NCBI GenBank assembly: GCA_016280685.1
Contig: JAEEHE010000028.1
Coordinates: 1-7,126, forward strand
Source: Caryophanales bacterium
GTDB taxonomy: Bacteria; Bacillota_I; Bacilli_A; RFN20; CAG-826
Length of the DNA: 7,126 bases
Direction: 5' to 3'
The notes under the pieces were generated by a model, which ran no database searches, was not told where the DNA came from, and saw only the letters and a program-made list of their open reading frames with translations. The position numbers were made by a program, and so were the translations under genes. Positions 1 to 6,558 of this stretch are shown in pieces; the first letter of the stretch is position 1; the number at the start of each line of letters is the position of its first letter.

Positions 1-2058
1 TTCAAAGACTTCGCCATTCATACAAGCGGAGCCGATTAATAAATGACTGCGTAAATTCTCAATTTCATTACGAGGAATACGTGGGACTTCTGCCCAGTAT
101 TGAGTGTGAGCGATAGAAACTAGTTTATATAAATCTTTAAGACCTTCTTTATCCTTCGCTAAAGCAGTGACATGTAAAGGCCTAAAGTGTTTATAATTCT
201 CCGCAGTAGCTTGTAAATCACCTAAATCAGCATGTGTCATACCAGGTTTAATCTTATTTAATAAAGAAATCATCGGTTGCCATACTTCGTTTAAGACACT
301 GGCATCGTAGTCCGCTCTATGGGCGACATCAGGATCATAATTGATTTCTAAGTTACGACATAATGCACCTAAGTTATGAGCGCGTGAGTTAGGGAATAAA
401 TATCTCGATAATGGCAAAGTATCCACTACTGAGTTCGGTAATGGTTGACGACCGCATCTCTTTAATTCTTCTTGTAAGAAAGGATAGTCGAATGCCGCGT
501 TATGAGCGACCAAAATCGCATCGCCGATAAATTCTAAAATTTTATCAAAGGCTTCATCAATAGTCGGTTGATTCTTCACCATATCATCATGAATCTTTGT
601 TAAGTTAACAATCTTTTGGGGGATCTTTCTTTGGGGATTGATTAAAATATCTAAACGACCGGTTTCAAAACCGTTTTCAATCTTCACTGCACCAAATTCG
701 ATAATCTTATCATAACGACAACTTAAACCTGTGGTTTCTAAGTCGAATACCACGTATTTTGCTTTATTTAATGGGACATTGCATGGATTTTTAATAGCGT
801 TAAGCTTATCTTCCACCATGTAGAGTTCGCAGCCATAAAGCATTTTAATACCGGTCTTTTTCGCTGCGGCTTGGGCATCAGGATAACCTTGCACCACACC
901 ATGGTCAGTAATGGCAATCGCGGTATGACCTAACGCTTTTGCGTATTCGCAATATTCATCCATGGAACCCACACCATCCATCGCTGACATGCGTGAATGT
1001 AAATGTAATTCCACACGATGTTCTTCACTAGGCTCAGGTGCCACTTCATCAGGAGGGAGGATATCAATATAATGTCCTCTAATTTGTAAGGACTTATTAA
1101 AGTCATCTAAATAGGCGACACCTCTAATACGAACATTAGTGTTTCTCACTAAATGTTTAATCACGTCATCATTGACTTGATTGTTCTCATACATATTGAG
1201 GTAGATAGCACCACCTTGCGCATCACCAATACCGACAGTTAATCTCTTACGACCACCGAATTCTTTAATTTCAATAGAGAATATCTTACCGTTAAAATCG
1301 ACATTGCCAGACTGTGCGGTTATGGAATCTATATTATCGATAGGTTGATAATTACCTCTTTTATTAAGACGGGCTCTTTTACGATCTTCGATCATCTGTT
1401 GAAGATTTTGTCTAGCCATCTCTAAGAAGGTATCACCAACATTCTTATTAATTTCTTCTCTTTCTTTTTCTAATTGTTCGGCGACATTACTAGAATCAAG
1501 AACTTCTTCTTCATTATTTTCATTAGATATTGCTTCTTCCGCTTCTTTATCAGCTTCTTTAATAATCTTCTTTAATTTTCTCTCGCTGATAACAACTTGT
1601 TCTTCTTCTTTTGGTTTGATAGTTTCAATAATGACAAAGTCATAGCAAAGGAATTCTAAGAAACTGCGGAAATCGATAATGGCATTTAAATATTGTTCTT
1701 TCTCTGCTTCGTCTGCATATTCAATATAGATTTTATCGTCACCTTCTCCATACATGTTGAGATTAGGTGGTAAACGATATAATGTTTGATACCAATCTTC
1801 AAATAGATGAGAGACATCATCAAAATTAGGTCTCACTAAATATGAAAATCTTAAAAGATATTTATAAGATATGGTTTCTAAACCATCTTGGAATTCTCTT
1901 AATAATTCATATTGCCATGGTGTTTTCTTCACAATCACCATGTCGAGTTGTTTCTTATCAAAACGGTTATATCCCACCATTTCAAAATCAAGATCAAAAT
2001 CATCAATATTATTGATCTTAATACTAGTTAGGAAACGAACCATCTTATCCGACATCAT
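1..2058 (-). CDS. polC: DNA polymerase III alpha subunit, Gram-positive PolC type (N-terminal 686 residues; runs off the window)
   Basis: Replicative polymerase of low-GC Gram-positive bacteria with a built-in 3'-5' proofreading exonuclease. The frame stays open for 686 codons from the ATG at 2056-2058 to base 1. PolC is usually about 1,430 residues, so the polymerase palm, fingers and C-terminal parts lie outside. Domains seen in order: an N-terminal domain (about 1-146); a charged Glu/Lys linker (about 147-206); an OB-type region (about 225-340); the first half of the PHP domain with LHLHSRMSAMDG (351-362), ITDH (383-386) and GCE (409-411); then a DEDDh exonuclease inserted in PHP, with D439 and E441 in DLETTG, D524 in AHNAAFD, and H580 and D585 in HRADYDA. 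PHP resumes near 600 and ends in HLLIGSACMNGEVF (672-685). All five exonuclease residues are present, so proofreading should work. The start lies 2 bases after the rseP stop and has no well-placed ribosome site, so coupling to rseP is likely. An in-frame ATG at 2041-2043 is an alternative start. Confidence 0.96.
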   Translation of the reverse strand, partial: MMSDKMVRFLTSIKINNIDDFDLDFEMVGYNRFDKKQLDMVIVKKTPWQYELLREFQDGLETISYKYLLRFSYLVRPNFDDVSHLFEDWYQTLYRLPPNLNMYGEGDDKIYIEYADEAEKEQYLNAIIDFRSFLEFLCYDFVIIETIKPKEEEQVVISERKLKKIIKEADKEAEEAISNENNEEEVLDSSNVAEQLEKEREEINKNVGDTFLEMARQNLQQMIEDRKRARLNKRGNYQPIDNIDSITAQSGNVDFNGKIFSIEIKEFGGRKRLTVGIGDAQGGAIYLNMYENNQVNDDVIKHLVRNTNVRIRGVAYLDDFNKSLQIRGHYIDILPPDEVAPEPSEEHRVELHLHSRMSAMDGVGSMDEYCEYAKALGHTAIAITDHGVVQGYPDAQAAAKKTGIKMLYGCELYMVEDKLNAIKNPCNVPLNKAKYVVFDLETTGLSCRYDKIIEFGAVKIENGFETGRLDILINPQRKIPQKIVNLTKIHDDMVKNQPTIDEAFDKILEFIGDAILVAHNAAFDYPFLQEELKRCGRQPLPNSVVDTLPLSRYLFPNSRAHNLGALCRNLEINYDPDVAHRADYDASVLNEVWQPMISLLNKIKPGMTHADLGDLQATAENYKHFRPLHVTALAKDKEGLKDLYKLVSIAHTQYWAEVPRIPRNEIENLRSHLLIGSACMNGEVFE

Positions 2059-2060
2059 AA

Positions 2061-3329
2061 TTAGAAAATATAAGTAAATACGTCCTTAAATAATAATACA
2101 CCCATGAAGGCGAAAAGTAATACCAATCCCACAATTGAAACAATTGTTTTGACCTTATTAGGAATCTTTTTGCGGAAGATAGCTTCTACCGCTAAAACGA
2201 GTAATTGCCAACCATCTAATCCAGGGAATGGGAAGAGGTTCACAATCGCTAAGTTGACGGATAAAGCACCCCATAAATAGATGAATTTACCCCATCCGAG
2301 ATTTTGCAAAACACTTGTGGATTCAAAACCGATAGCGACAATACCACCCATTTGTGACCAAGTTTCTTTAGTAAACATGGAACCGAACGCTCTAAAGATA
2401 GCGGTACCAGAACGACCAAAATCCACAAATGATTGAGCTATCGCCTTACCAAATGATAAGGGAGGTTTAACATCTAGATATAAACTATAACCAAAATCTT
2501 CAAAACCACCATCACTATCTTTTTCTAAAACGATTGGATGATCAGTTAAATGATAATTATCCGTTTCTTCCTCAAACACGATTGTTTGGAAATTAACAGT
2601 AGCGGAAATAAATTTTGCTCCCATGTCAATAGGAGTTGAAGAAATAATATGTTGTTCTCCTTCTCCTGGTTGAGATTCATATAATGTTAAGAATTTATTT
2701 AAACCGAGGTTTTTATAATTCTTTAGAGATGATAAATCCATATAAGCAAAAACATTATCAACAATATTGTCACTATAAGTGACAGTCGCATTAGCGTCGA
2801 TTAAATGTTTATCACCACTAAAATATTTATCGTTCGTGGTCACGTAACTATCAATCGCTAGAACATCTAATGTCTTTAAACCAGCAGATTCAGCTTTACT
2901 GCCTTCTGCAATTGTCATCGCATTGAAATAGCACATCTTTTGTTCGAAAGCGATGTTATTAATAAAGAATAGATGAAGAGCCAAAACGGCGTTCATTGTG
3001 ACACCGGCCACTAAGATAATCGCACGCTTCCATTTTTTAATTCCCTCAAGACTTCTTGATTCATCAACTTGTACACCATCTTCTAGTTCTACACCTTCTC
3101 CATACATCGAGACATATCCACCGAAAGGAATGACTCTTAAAGAGAAATATGATTCTCCGTTCTTTCTCTTTTTATGAATTAAGGCAGGACCAAAACCGAT
3201 GGAGAATTCTTGAACATAAACTTTAAAAATTTTCGCTGCGGTAAAATGACCGAGTTCATGAATCATGATTAAAACGGATAAGCAAACAACGAATAACAAG
3301 ATATATAGAATTGTCATTAATACATTCAT
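2061..3329 (-). CDS. rseP: RseP/RasP-type site-2 intramembrane zinc metalloprotease (M50 family)
   Basis: Membrane-embedded protease that cleaves transmembrane segments. In the family it acts on anti-sigma factors (RsiW in Bacillus) and on leftover signal peptides. With the start chosen here it has 422 residues, matching the usual length of Gram-positive RasP. Seen in order: TM1 carrying the zinc motif HELGH (24-28); the membrane-reentrant PFGGYV segment (68-73); TM2 (about 103-127) with AGVTMN in place of the usual AGP-x-x-N; a PDZ-like start with GSKAESAGLKTLDVLAID (143-160); a long divergent extracytoplasmic stretch to about 290; TM3 ending in NLFPFPGLDG (364-373), where D372 is the third zinc ligand; and TM4 (about 393-417). 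A longer reading from the ATG at 3342-3344 is possible, but that ATG overlaps the ribosome site itself. The ATG at 3327-3329 shares ATGA with the dxr stop and sits 7 bases after GGAGGA. Substrates cannot be told from the sequence. Confidence 0.95.
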   Translation of the reverse strand: MNVLMTILYILLFVVCLSVLIMIHELGHFTAAKIFKVYVQEFSIGFGPALIHKKRKNGESYFSLRVIPFGGYVSMYGEGVELEDGVQVDESRSLEGIKKWKRAIILVAGVTMNAVLALHLFFINNIAFEQKMCYFNAMTIAEGSKAESAGLKTLDVLAIDSYVTTNDKYFSGDKHLIDANATVTYSDNIVDNVFAYMDLSSLKNYKNLGLNKFLTLYESQPGEGEQHIISSTPIDMGAKFISATVNFQTIVFEEETDNYHLTDHPIVLEKDSDGGFEDFGYSLYLDVKPPLSFGKAIAQSFVDFGRSGTAIFRAFGSMFTKETWSQMGGIVAIGFESTSVLQNLGWGKFIYLWGALSVNLAIVNLFPFPGLDGWQLLVLAVEAIFRKKIPNKVKTIVSIVGLVLLFAFMGVLLFKDVFTYIF

Positions 3330-4480
3330 AGTTGTTTCCTCCATTTCTTCACTAATTCAAGGGCAATTTGACGTGTTTTTTGGTCAATTTGCTGCAATTG
3401 TTCATAATTATTAATATTTTCGTTTTGATATTTATCCATACATTCTTTAACGATTTCTTCTATTGCCAAGAAGGGTATCTCATCATTTAAGAAAGCCTTG
3501 ACTGCCACTTCATTAGATGCATTGAAGACCGCTCCATAACCACCCTTTTTCTCTATTACGATTTTCGCTAGGTCAACGATCGGGTAACGGTTAGGATTGA
3601 AGTCATGAAAATGCAATCCTTTTAAATCATCTAAACTTTCTACGACTTTAGTATCAAAGGGAATTTGATATTCGTATAAAGCGAGTTTAATGGGATTACG
3701 CATATCAGGTTTAGATACATCTAAACGCATTAATCCATTATGATACTCAACATAGGAATGAACATGACTTTCATCATGAAGTTTGATACCGATTTTATCA
3801 TAGGGATAATTGAATAAATAATGGGCTTCAATAACTTCGAAAGCTTTGTTAATCATTGTGGCACAGTCGATGGTTATTTTTTGTCCCATCTTCCATGTTG
3901 GGTGTTTTAAAGCATCTTCTTTGGTGACGTTTTTAAGTTGTTCACGATTATAATCGCGGAAAGCACCACCGCTCGCTGTTAAAACAATTTTATCGACATC
4001 TTGATTATCCACCATTAAGCATTTTTTAATCGCGGAATGTTCACTATCGATGGGATAAAGAATACCTTGTCCTTTTTCTAATAATTGATTAACGAGTTCT
4101 CCACCCACTACTAGAGCTTCTTTATTAGCGAGACAGACAATCTTATTTTGTTCTAAAGCATATAAAGTGGGCTTTAATCCCACAAAACCTACTAAAGCAT
4201 TAACAACCATATCAACATCGTTATTAATTAAGAAAAGCATTTCTTCTCCATAAAAGAAATTGATATGAGGATATTTATTTTGATATCTTTGAGCTTTCTT
4301 CTTATCAATTAAATAAATAGATTTCACTTCTGGGAATCTTTTTATTAAAGAAAAGATGCATCTAGTGTGATGGCCGACGGAAAAAGAGAGTAATTTAAAA
4401 TCATCACGATGTTTTAATAAAACATCAATGGTTTGTTTTCCGATTGATCCACTCGCACCTAATAAGCAAATATTTCTCAT
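3326..4480 (-). CDS. dxr: 1-deoxy-D-xylulose 5-phosphate reductoisomerase
   Basis: Cytosolic NADPH-dependent enzyme turning 1-deoxy-D-xylulose 5-phosphate into 2-C-methyl-D-erythritol 4-phosphate, the committed step of the MEP isoprenoid pathway and the target of fosmidomycin. Length is 384 residues, normal for the family. Seen in order: nucleotide-binding GASGSIG (8-14); NALVGFVGLKPT (94-105); LANKEALV (117-124); the metal site IDSEH with D145 and E147; TASGGAFRD (168-176); the flexible active-site loop HPTWKMG (193-199); NKAFE with N211, K212 and metal ligand E215; PDMRNPI (258-264); and NASNEVAVKAFL (320-331). The stretch that normally reads HPQS-x-x-HS is HDESHVHS here (235-242). The start shares ATGA with the cdsA stop; GGAG stands 12 bases upstream at 4493-4496, a weak, long spacing that suggests coupled translation. 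Its product feeds the substrate of UppS two genes upstream. Confidence 0.97.
   Translation of the reverse strand: MRNICLLGASGSIGKQTIDVLLKHRDDFKLLSFSVGHHTRCIFSLIKRFPEVKSIYLIDKKKAQRYQNKYPHINFFYGEEMLFLINNDVDMVVNALVGFVGLKPTLYALEQNKIVCLANKEALVVGGELVNQLLEKGQGILYPIDSEHSAIKKCLMVDNQDVDKIVLTASGGAFRDYNREQLKNVTKEDALKHPTWKMGQKITIDCATMINKAFEVIEAHYLFNYPYDKIGIKLHDESHVHSYVEYHNGLMRLDVSKPDMRNPIKLALYEYQIPFDTKVVESLDDLKGLHFHDFNPNRYPIVDLAKIVIEKKGGYGAVFNASNEVAVKAFLNDEIPFLAIEEIVKECMDKYQNENINNYEQLQQIDQKTRQIALELVKKWRKQL
3337..3342 (-). promoter_or_regulatory. rseP ribosome binding site (decides the start codon)
   Basis: The minus strand reads GGAGGA here, 7 bases before the ATG at 3327-3329. This is near-ideal spacing. 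The upstream in-frame ATG at 3342-3344 shares its G with this site and has no comparable site before it. The site lies inside the last codons of dxr, so rseP translation is probably coupled to dxr. Confidence 0.8.
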
Positions 4481-5496
4481 TTATTAAATTGACTCCAATA
4501 TTGGAATAAAGAGAGGAAGACACCGGAAGTGATCATTGTGAAGATAACACTATCTAAACGGTCGAGCATTCCTCCATGTCCAGGAATGATATTTCCAAAA
4601 TCTTTAATACCGAAATATCTTTTTGCAGAACTAAAGACAAAATCACCTAAGACTGCTGCTAATGGTAATAAAGTGGAAAGGATGAGAACAATGTACCAAT
4701 GTTCCATATCTAAAATGCCTTCCACTAATGGATGACCAGTGGCCATTAAAATCATCGCAAAACCAAATGAGAAAGCGATGGAGAAGAAAACACCACCGAA
4801 GAAACCTTCCCATGTTTTCTTAGGAGAAATTCTTTCTAACATTTTGTGCTTGCCAAAGAAGACACCGATGAAATAAGCACCGACATCACTCATAAATGTG
4901 GCGATGAGAATATAGATAATCAATAAGGCGGATTCGAGATTGTCATACAAATTAAATGATGAGGTCGAACCATGAATCGCAGCATGAGCTTGAGATGGTA
5001 AATATCTCACCACTAATGCAGACTGATAACCTATGGTTATTGTGAGCATCATCGTGAAGATAAAGCAAGCATCTCTCACAGTGAAACCTTTATCAATTAA
5101 AACTAAGACGAATAATCCGAAGATACCTAATGCTAAGACAGGAAGAGAAATATAAATCTCTCCGAACATTGGATAAATATGCCAGTTAAATTCTTTCGTC
5201 CCGTTAACGAAATCAGGAATGGATCTAATCGCCGGCCAGAAAGTCATCAAGACCGCTAAAATGAAAGCGGTAATATATAAAGCTGGATTATATTTCTTTT
5301 TCGCGCAGTGGATAATTTCATAAGTGCTGACTAATAAGATAAAAACCGCACCGATGAAAAAGAAAATATCACCAACCAAAATGGTTGGAACCGCCACCAC
5401 TAACGCGATGATCGCGCTAATGATTCTCGTTTTCATTGAAGCTTTAGTCTCTTGAGTCAACTCATTAGGTTGAATGATCTCTTTATTATTTTTCAT
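4477..5496 (-). CDS. cdsA: Phosphatidate cytidylyltransferase (CDP-diglyceride synthase)
   Basis: Integral membrane enzyme making CDP-diacylglycerol from phosphatidic acid and CTP, the branch point to phosphatidylglycerol and cardiolipin. It has 339 residues with many hydrophobic spans. The C-terminal family signature is at 289-315: SSAKR, then KD at 298-299, PGHGG at 305-309 and DRLD at 312-315. One position differs from the classic pattern, with Ala291 where a large hydrophobic residue is usual. SDVGAYFIG (203-211) and SPKKTWEG (224-231) are also typical. The first 20 residues are a polar extension; many homologues begin at the equivalent of Met21 (MKTRIISAIIA, ATG at 5434-5436). The longer start is preferred because a clear GGAGGT lies 10 bases before it, and only weak AAGAGA precedes the inner ATG. 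The start overlaps the end of uppS by 11 bases and the stop overlaps the dxr start. Confidence 0.96.
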   Translation of the reverse strand: MKNNKEIIQPNELTQETKASMKTRIISAIIALVVAVPTILVGDIFFFIGAVFILLVSTYEIIHCAKKKYNPALYITAFILAVLMTFWPAIRSIPDFVNGTKEFNWHIYPMFGEIYISLPVLALGIFGLFVLVLIDKGFTVRDACFIFTMMLTITIGYQSALVVRYLPSQAHAAIHGSTSSFNLYDNLESALLIIYILIATFMSDVGAYFIGVFFGKHKMLERISPKKTWEGFFGGVFFSIAFSFGFAMILMATGHPLVEGILDMEHWYIVLILSTLLPLAAVLGDFVFSSAKRYFGIKDFGNIIPGHGGMLDRLDSVIFTMITSGVFLSLFQYWSQFNK

Positions 5497-6208
5497 TTTC
5501 TTTAATACCTCCGAATCGACGGGAGCGATTATTGAATTCGTCTAAACATTTATGTAATTCTTCTTTGGTGAAATCAGGCCAGGGAGTTTTTGTAAATATA
5601 AATTCCGCATAAGCGAGTTGCCAAGGAAGATAATTGGAAGTTCTTTGTTCTCCACTAGTTCTAATTAATAAATCCACTGGAGGAAGACCTCTTGTATATA
5701 AATAATCTTCAAATTTAGTTTCATCTAAATTATCAATATCACATTTGCCTTCTTTGACATCTTGCGCGAATAATTTGGCTGCTCTGACGATTTCTGCTTT
5801 GCCACCATAATTAAGGCAGATATTGAAAGTGAAATTCTTACCGTCTTTAGTTCTTTCAATCGCATCATTAACTACCTTTTGAGTTTTTAAAGGTAATCTG
5901 GATAAATCACCAGAGGCGATAATGCGGCAACCATCTCTTAACATACGATTAATTTCTTTTTTAAAGAAAATCTCTAAATAAGAAAATAGATGGTTAATTT
6001 CTGCTTTCGGTCTATTCCAATTTTCCGTAGAAAAAGCATATAAAGACATGACCTTAATTCCTAAGGCATAACATTCTTCATAAATATCAGTCACTCTTTC
6101 GCATCCTTCTTTATGTCCTAAGTGGCGTGGTAAGTGTCTCGCTTTCGCCCAACGTCCATTACCATCCATAATGAAGGCGATATGTAATAATTGATTTGCA
6201 TTAGCCAT
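5486..6208 (-). CDS. uppS: Isoprenyl transferase (undecaprenyl diphosphate synthase)
   Basis: cis-Prenyltransferase that adds isopentenyl diphosphate units to farnesyl diphosphate, giving the C55 lipid carrier needed for peptidoglycan and other wall polymers. It has 240 residues, typical of the family. Seen in order: HIAFIMDGNGRWAK (9-22) with catalytic D15; GHKEG (31-35); FSTENW (59-64); NYGGKAEIVRA (133-143); RTSGEQRTSN (183-192) with substrate-binding R183, R189 and S191; and AYAEF with the magnesium ligand E202. Thr190 replaces the usual Leu of the R-L-S-N motif. The ATG at 6206-6208 is the only sensible start: the frame has an upstream stop near 6239 with no ATG, GTG or TTG between, and starting later would remove motif I. 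No Shine-Dalgarno is visible before it, unlike frr and rseP. It is the first gene after the terminator and so probably heads the uppS-polC unit. Confidence 0.97.
   Translation of the reverse strand: MANANQLLHIAFIMDGNGRWAKARHLPRHLGHKEGCERVTDIYEECYALGIKVMSLYAFSTENWNRPKAEINHLFSYLEIFFKKEINRMLRDGCRIIASGDLSRLPLKTQKVVNDAIERTKDGKNFTFNICLNYGGKAEIVRAAKLFAQDVKEGKCDIDNLDETKFEDYLYTRGLPPVDLLIRTSGEQRTSNYLPWQLAYAEFIFTKTPWPDFTKEELHKCLDEFNNRSRRFGGIKENEK
5507..5512 (-). promoter_or_regulatory. cdsA ribosome binding site
   Basis: The minus strand reads GGAGGT inside the last codons of uppS (the GGI of its RFGGI end), 10 bases before the ATG at 5494-5496. It supports the longer CdsA start over the inner Met21 and implies coupling with uppS. 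Confidence 0.7.
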
Positions 6209-6224
6209 AATAATACCGAGATTT

Positions 6225-6230
6225 ATTATA
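6225..6230 (-). promoter_or_regulatory. Candidate -10 box of a promoter for uppS-cdsA-dxr-rseP-polC
   Basis: A perfect TATAAT on the minus strand lies between the terminator and uppS. A spacer of 16-17 bases would put the -35 in an A/T run (TTTTTA or TTTTTT), a poor match to TTGACA, and there is no TGn extension. Transcription would start near 6218 and leave a leader of only about 10 bases. Such boxes arise by chance in AT-rich DNA, but the position just after a terminator and before a five-gene run favours a real promoter. Confidence 0.45.
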
Positions 6231-6265
6231 CAATAAACTCACTTATTAAAAAATATAATGTGTAT

Positions 6266-6294
6266 AAAAAAAGACCATCAGTTGATTGATGGTC
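6266..6294 (-). terminator. Rho-independent terminator after the DUF2188 gene
   Basis: On the minus strand, GACCATCA and TGATGGTC form a perfect 8-bp stem (6294-6287 with 6280-6273) around a 6-base loop, followed at once by seven T residues (6272-6266). It begins 16 bases after the stop codon of the small DUF2188 gene. It should end or weaken transcription coming from frr before uppS. Confidence 0.9.
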
Positions 6295-6310
6295 AATTTT
6301 AGATATTAGA

Positions 6311-6544
6311 CTATTTGCCTTTTTTGACTTTGGCTTTGTCGGCTTTGCCTTTGTTCGCGCCTTTGGATTTGTGGACCATTAAGGTTGCACCTTGGTTCTT
6401 CGCCATTTTTTCGCAGTATTCTTCTGCTTCTACTTTTGTTGCGAATAATTTGATGACTTTATCGCTGCCTCTGATGAAGACTTGCCATTTGCCATCGCTA
6501 GCGCGTTTGCTGACGTGGTAGACCTTTGTTGGTTTTTCTGCCAT
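6311..6544 (-). CDS. Small DUF2188-domain protein with a lysine-rich tail
   Basis: A 77-residue protein of unknown function. Residues about 7-62 fit the DUF2188 pattern: YHVSKR (9-14), DGKW (17-20), a second short strand region, TKVEAEEYCEKMAKNQG (36-52, probably a helix) and TLMVHKSKG (54-62). After this comes a tail (59-77) with nine lysines in nineteen residues, plus Gly and Ala, no acidic residue except D69, and probably disordered. Such a tail could bind nucleic acid or another polyanion, but that is inference. There is no signal peptide or membrane span. The start is well supported: AAAAGGAGA at 6552-6560 lies 7 bases before the ATG and overlaps the frr stop. The stop is TAG. GC is about 44% by hand count, above that of the uppS lines sampled next door, which may reflect codon choice in a highly expressed gene. 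It probably shares the frr transcript and ends it at the terminator just downstream. Confidence 0.88.
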   Translation of the reverse strand: MAEKPTKVYHVSKRASDGKWQVFIRGSDKVIKLFATKVEAEEYCEKMAKNQGATLMVHKSKGANKGKADKAKVKKGK

Positions 6545-6558
6545 GATGTATTCTCCTT

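Noticed and set aside
1500..1620. GAA/TTC-rich stretch as a tandem repeat
   Set aside because: It is irregular and encodes the Glu/Lys-rich linker of PolC. No fixed repeat unit is seen.
1871..2077. Plus-strand open frame of 68 codons opposite the start of polC
   Set aside because: It lies wholly antisense to polC and the end of rseP, has no ribosome site and its product is unlike any known family. It is a shadow of the coding frames.
4529..4735. Plus-strand open frame of 68 codons opposite cdsA
   Set aside because: It lies antisense to the most conserved part of CdsA, whose signature explains the sequence. No sign of independent coding.
6266..6300. Two-way terminator
   Set aside because: The stem is symmetric, but on the plus strand it is followed only by AATTTT, and no plus-strand gene leads into it. 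Only the minus-strand reading has a proper T run.
6315..6521. Plus-strand open frame opposite the DUF2188 gene, giving a hydrophobic peptide
   Set aside because: The hydrophobic look is the complement of Lys and Ala codons on the real strand. The minus-strand gene has a strong ribosome site and a recognisable domain.
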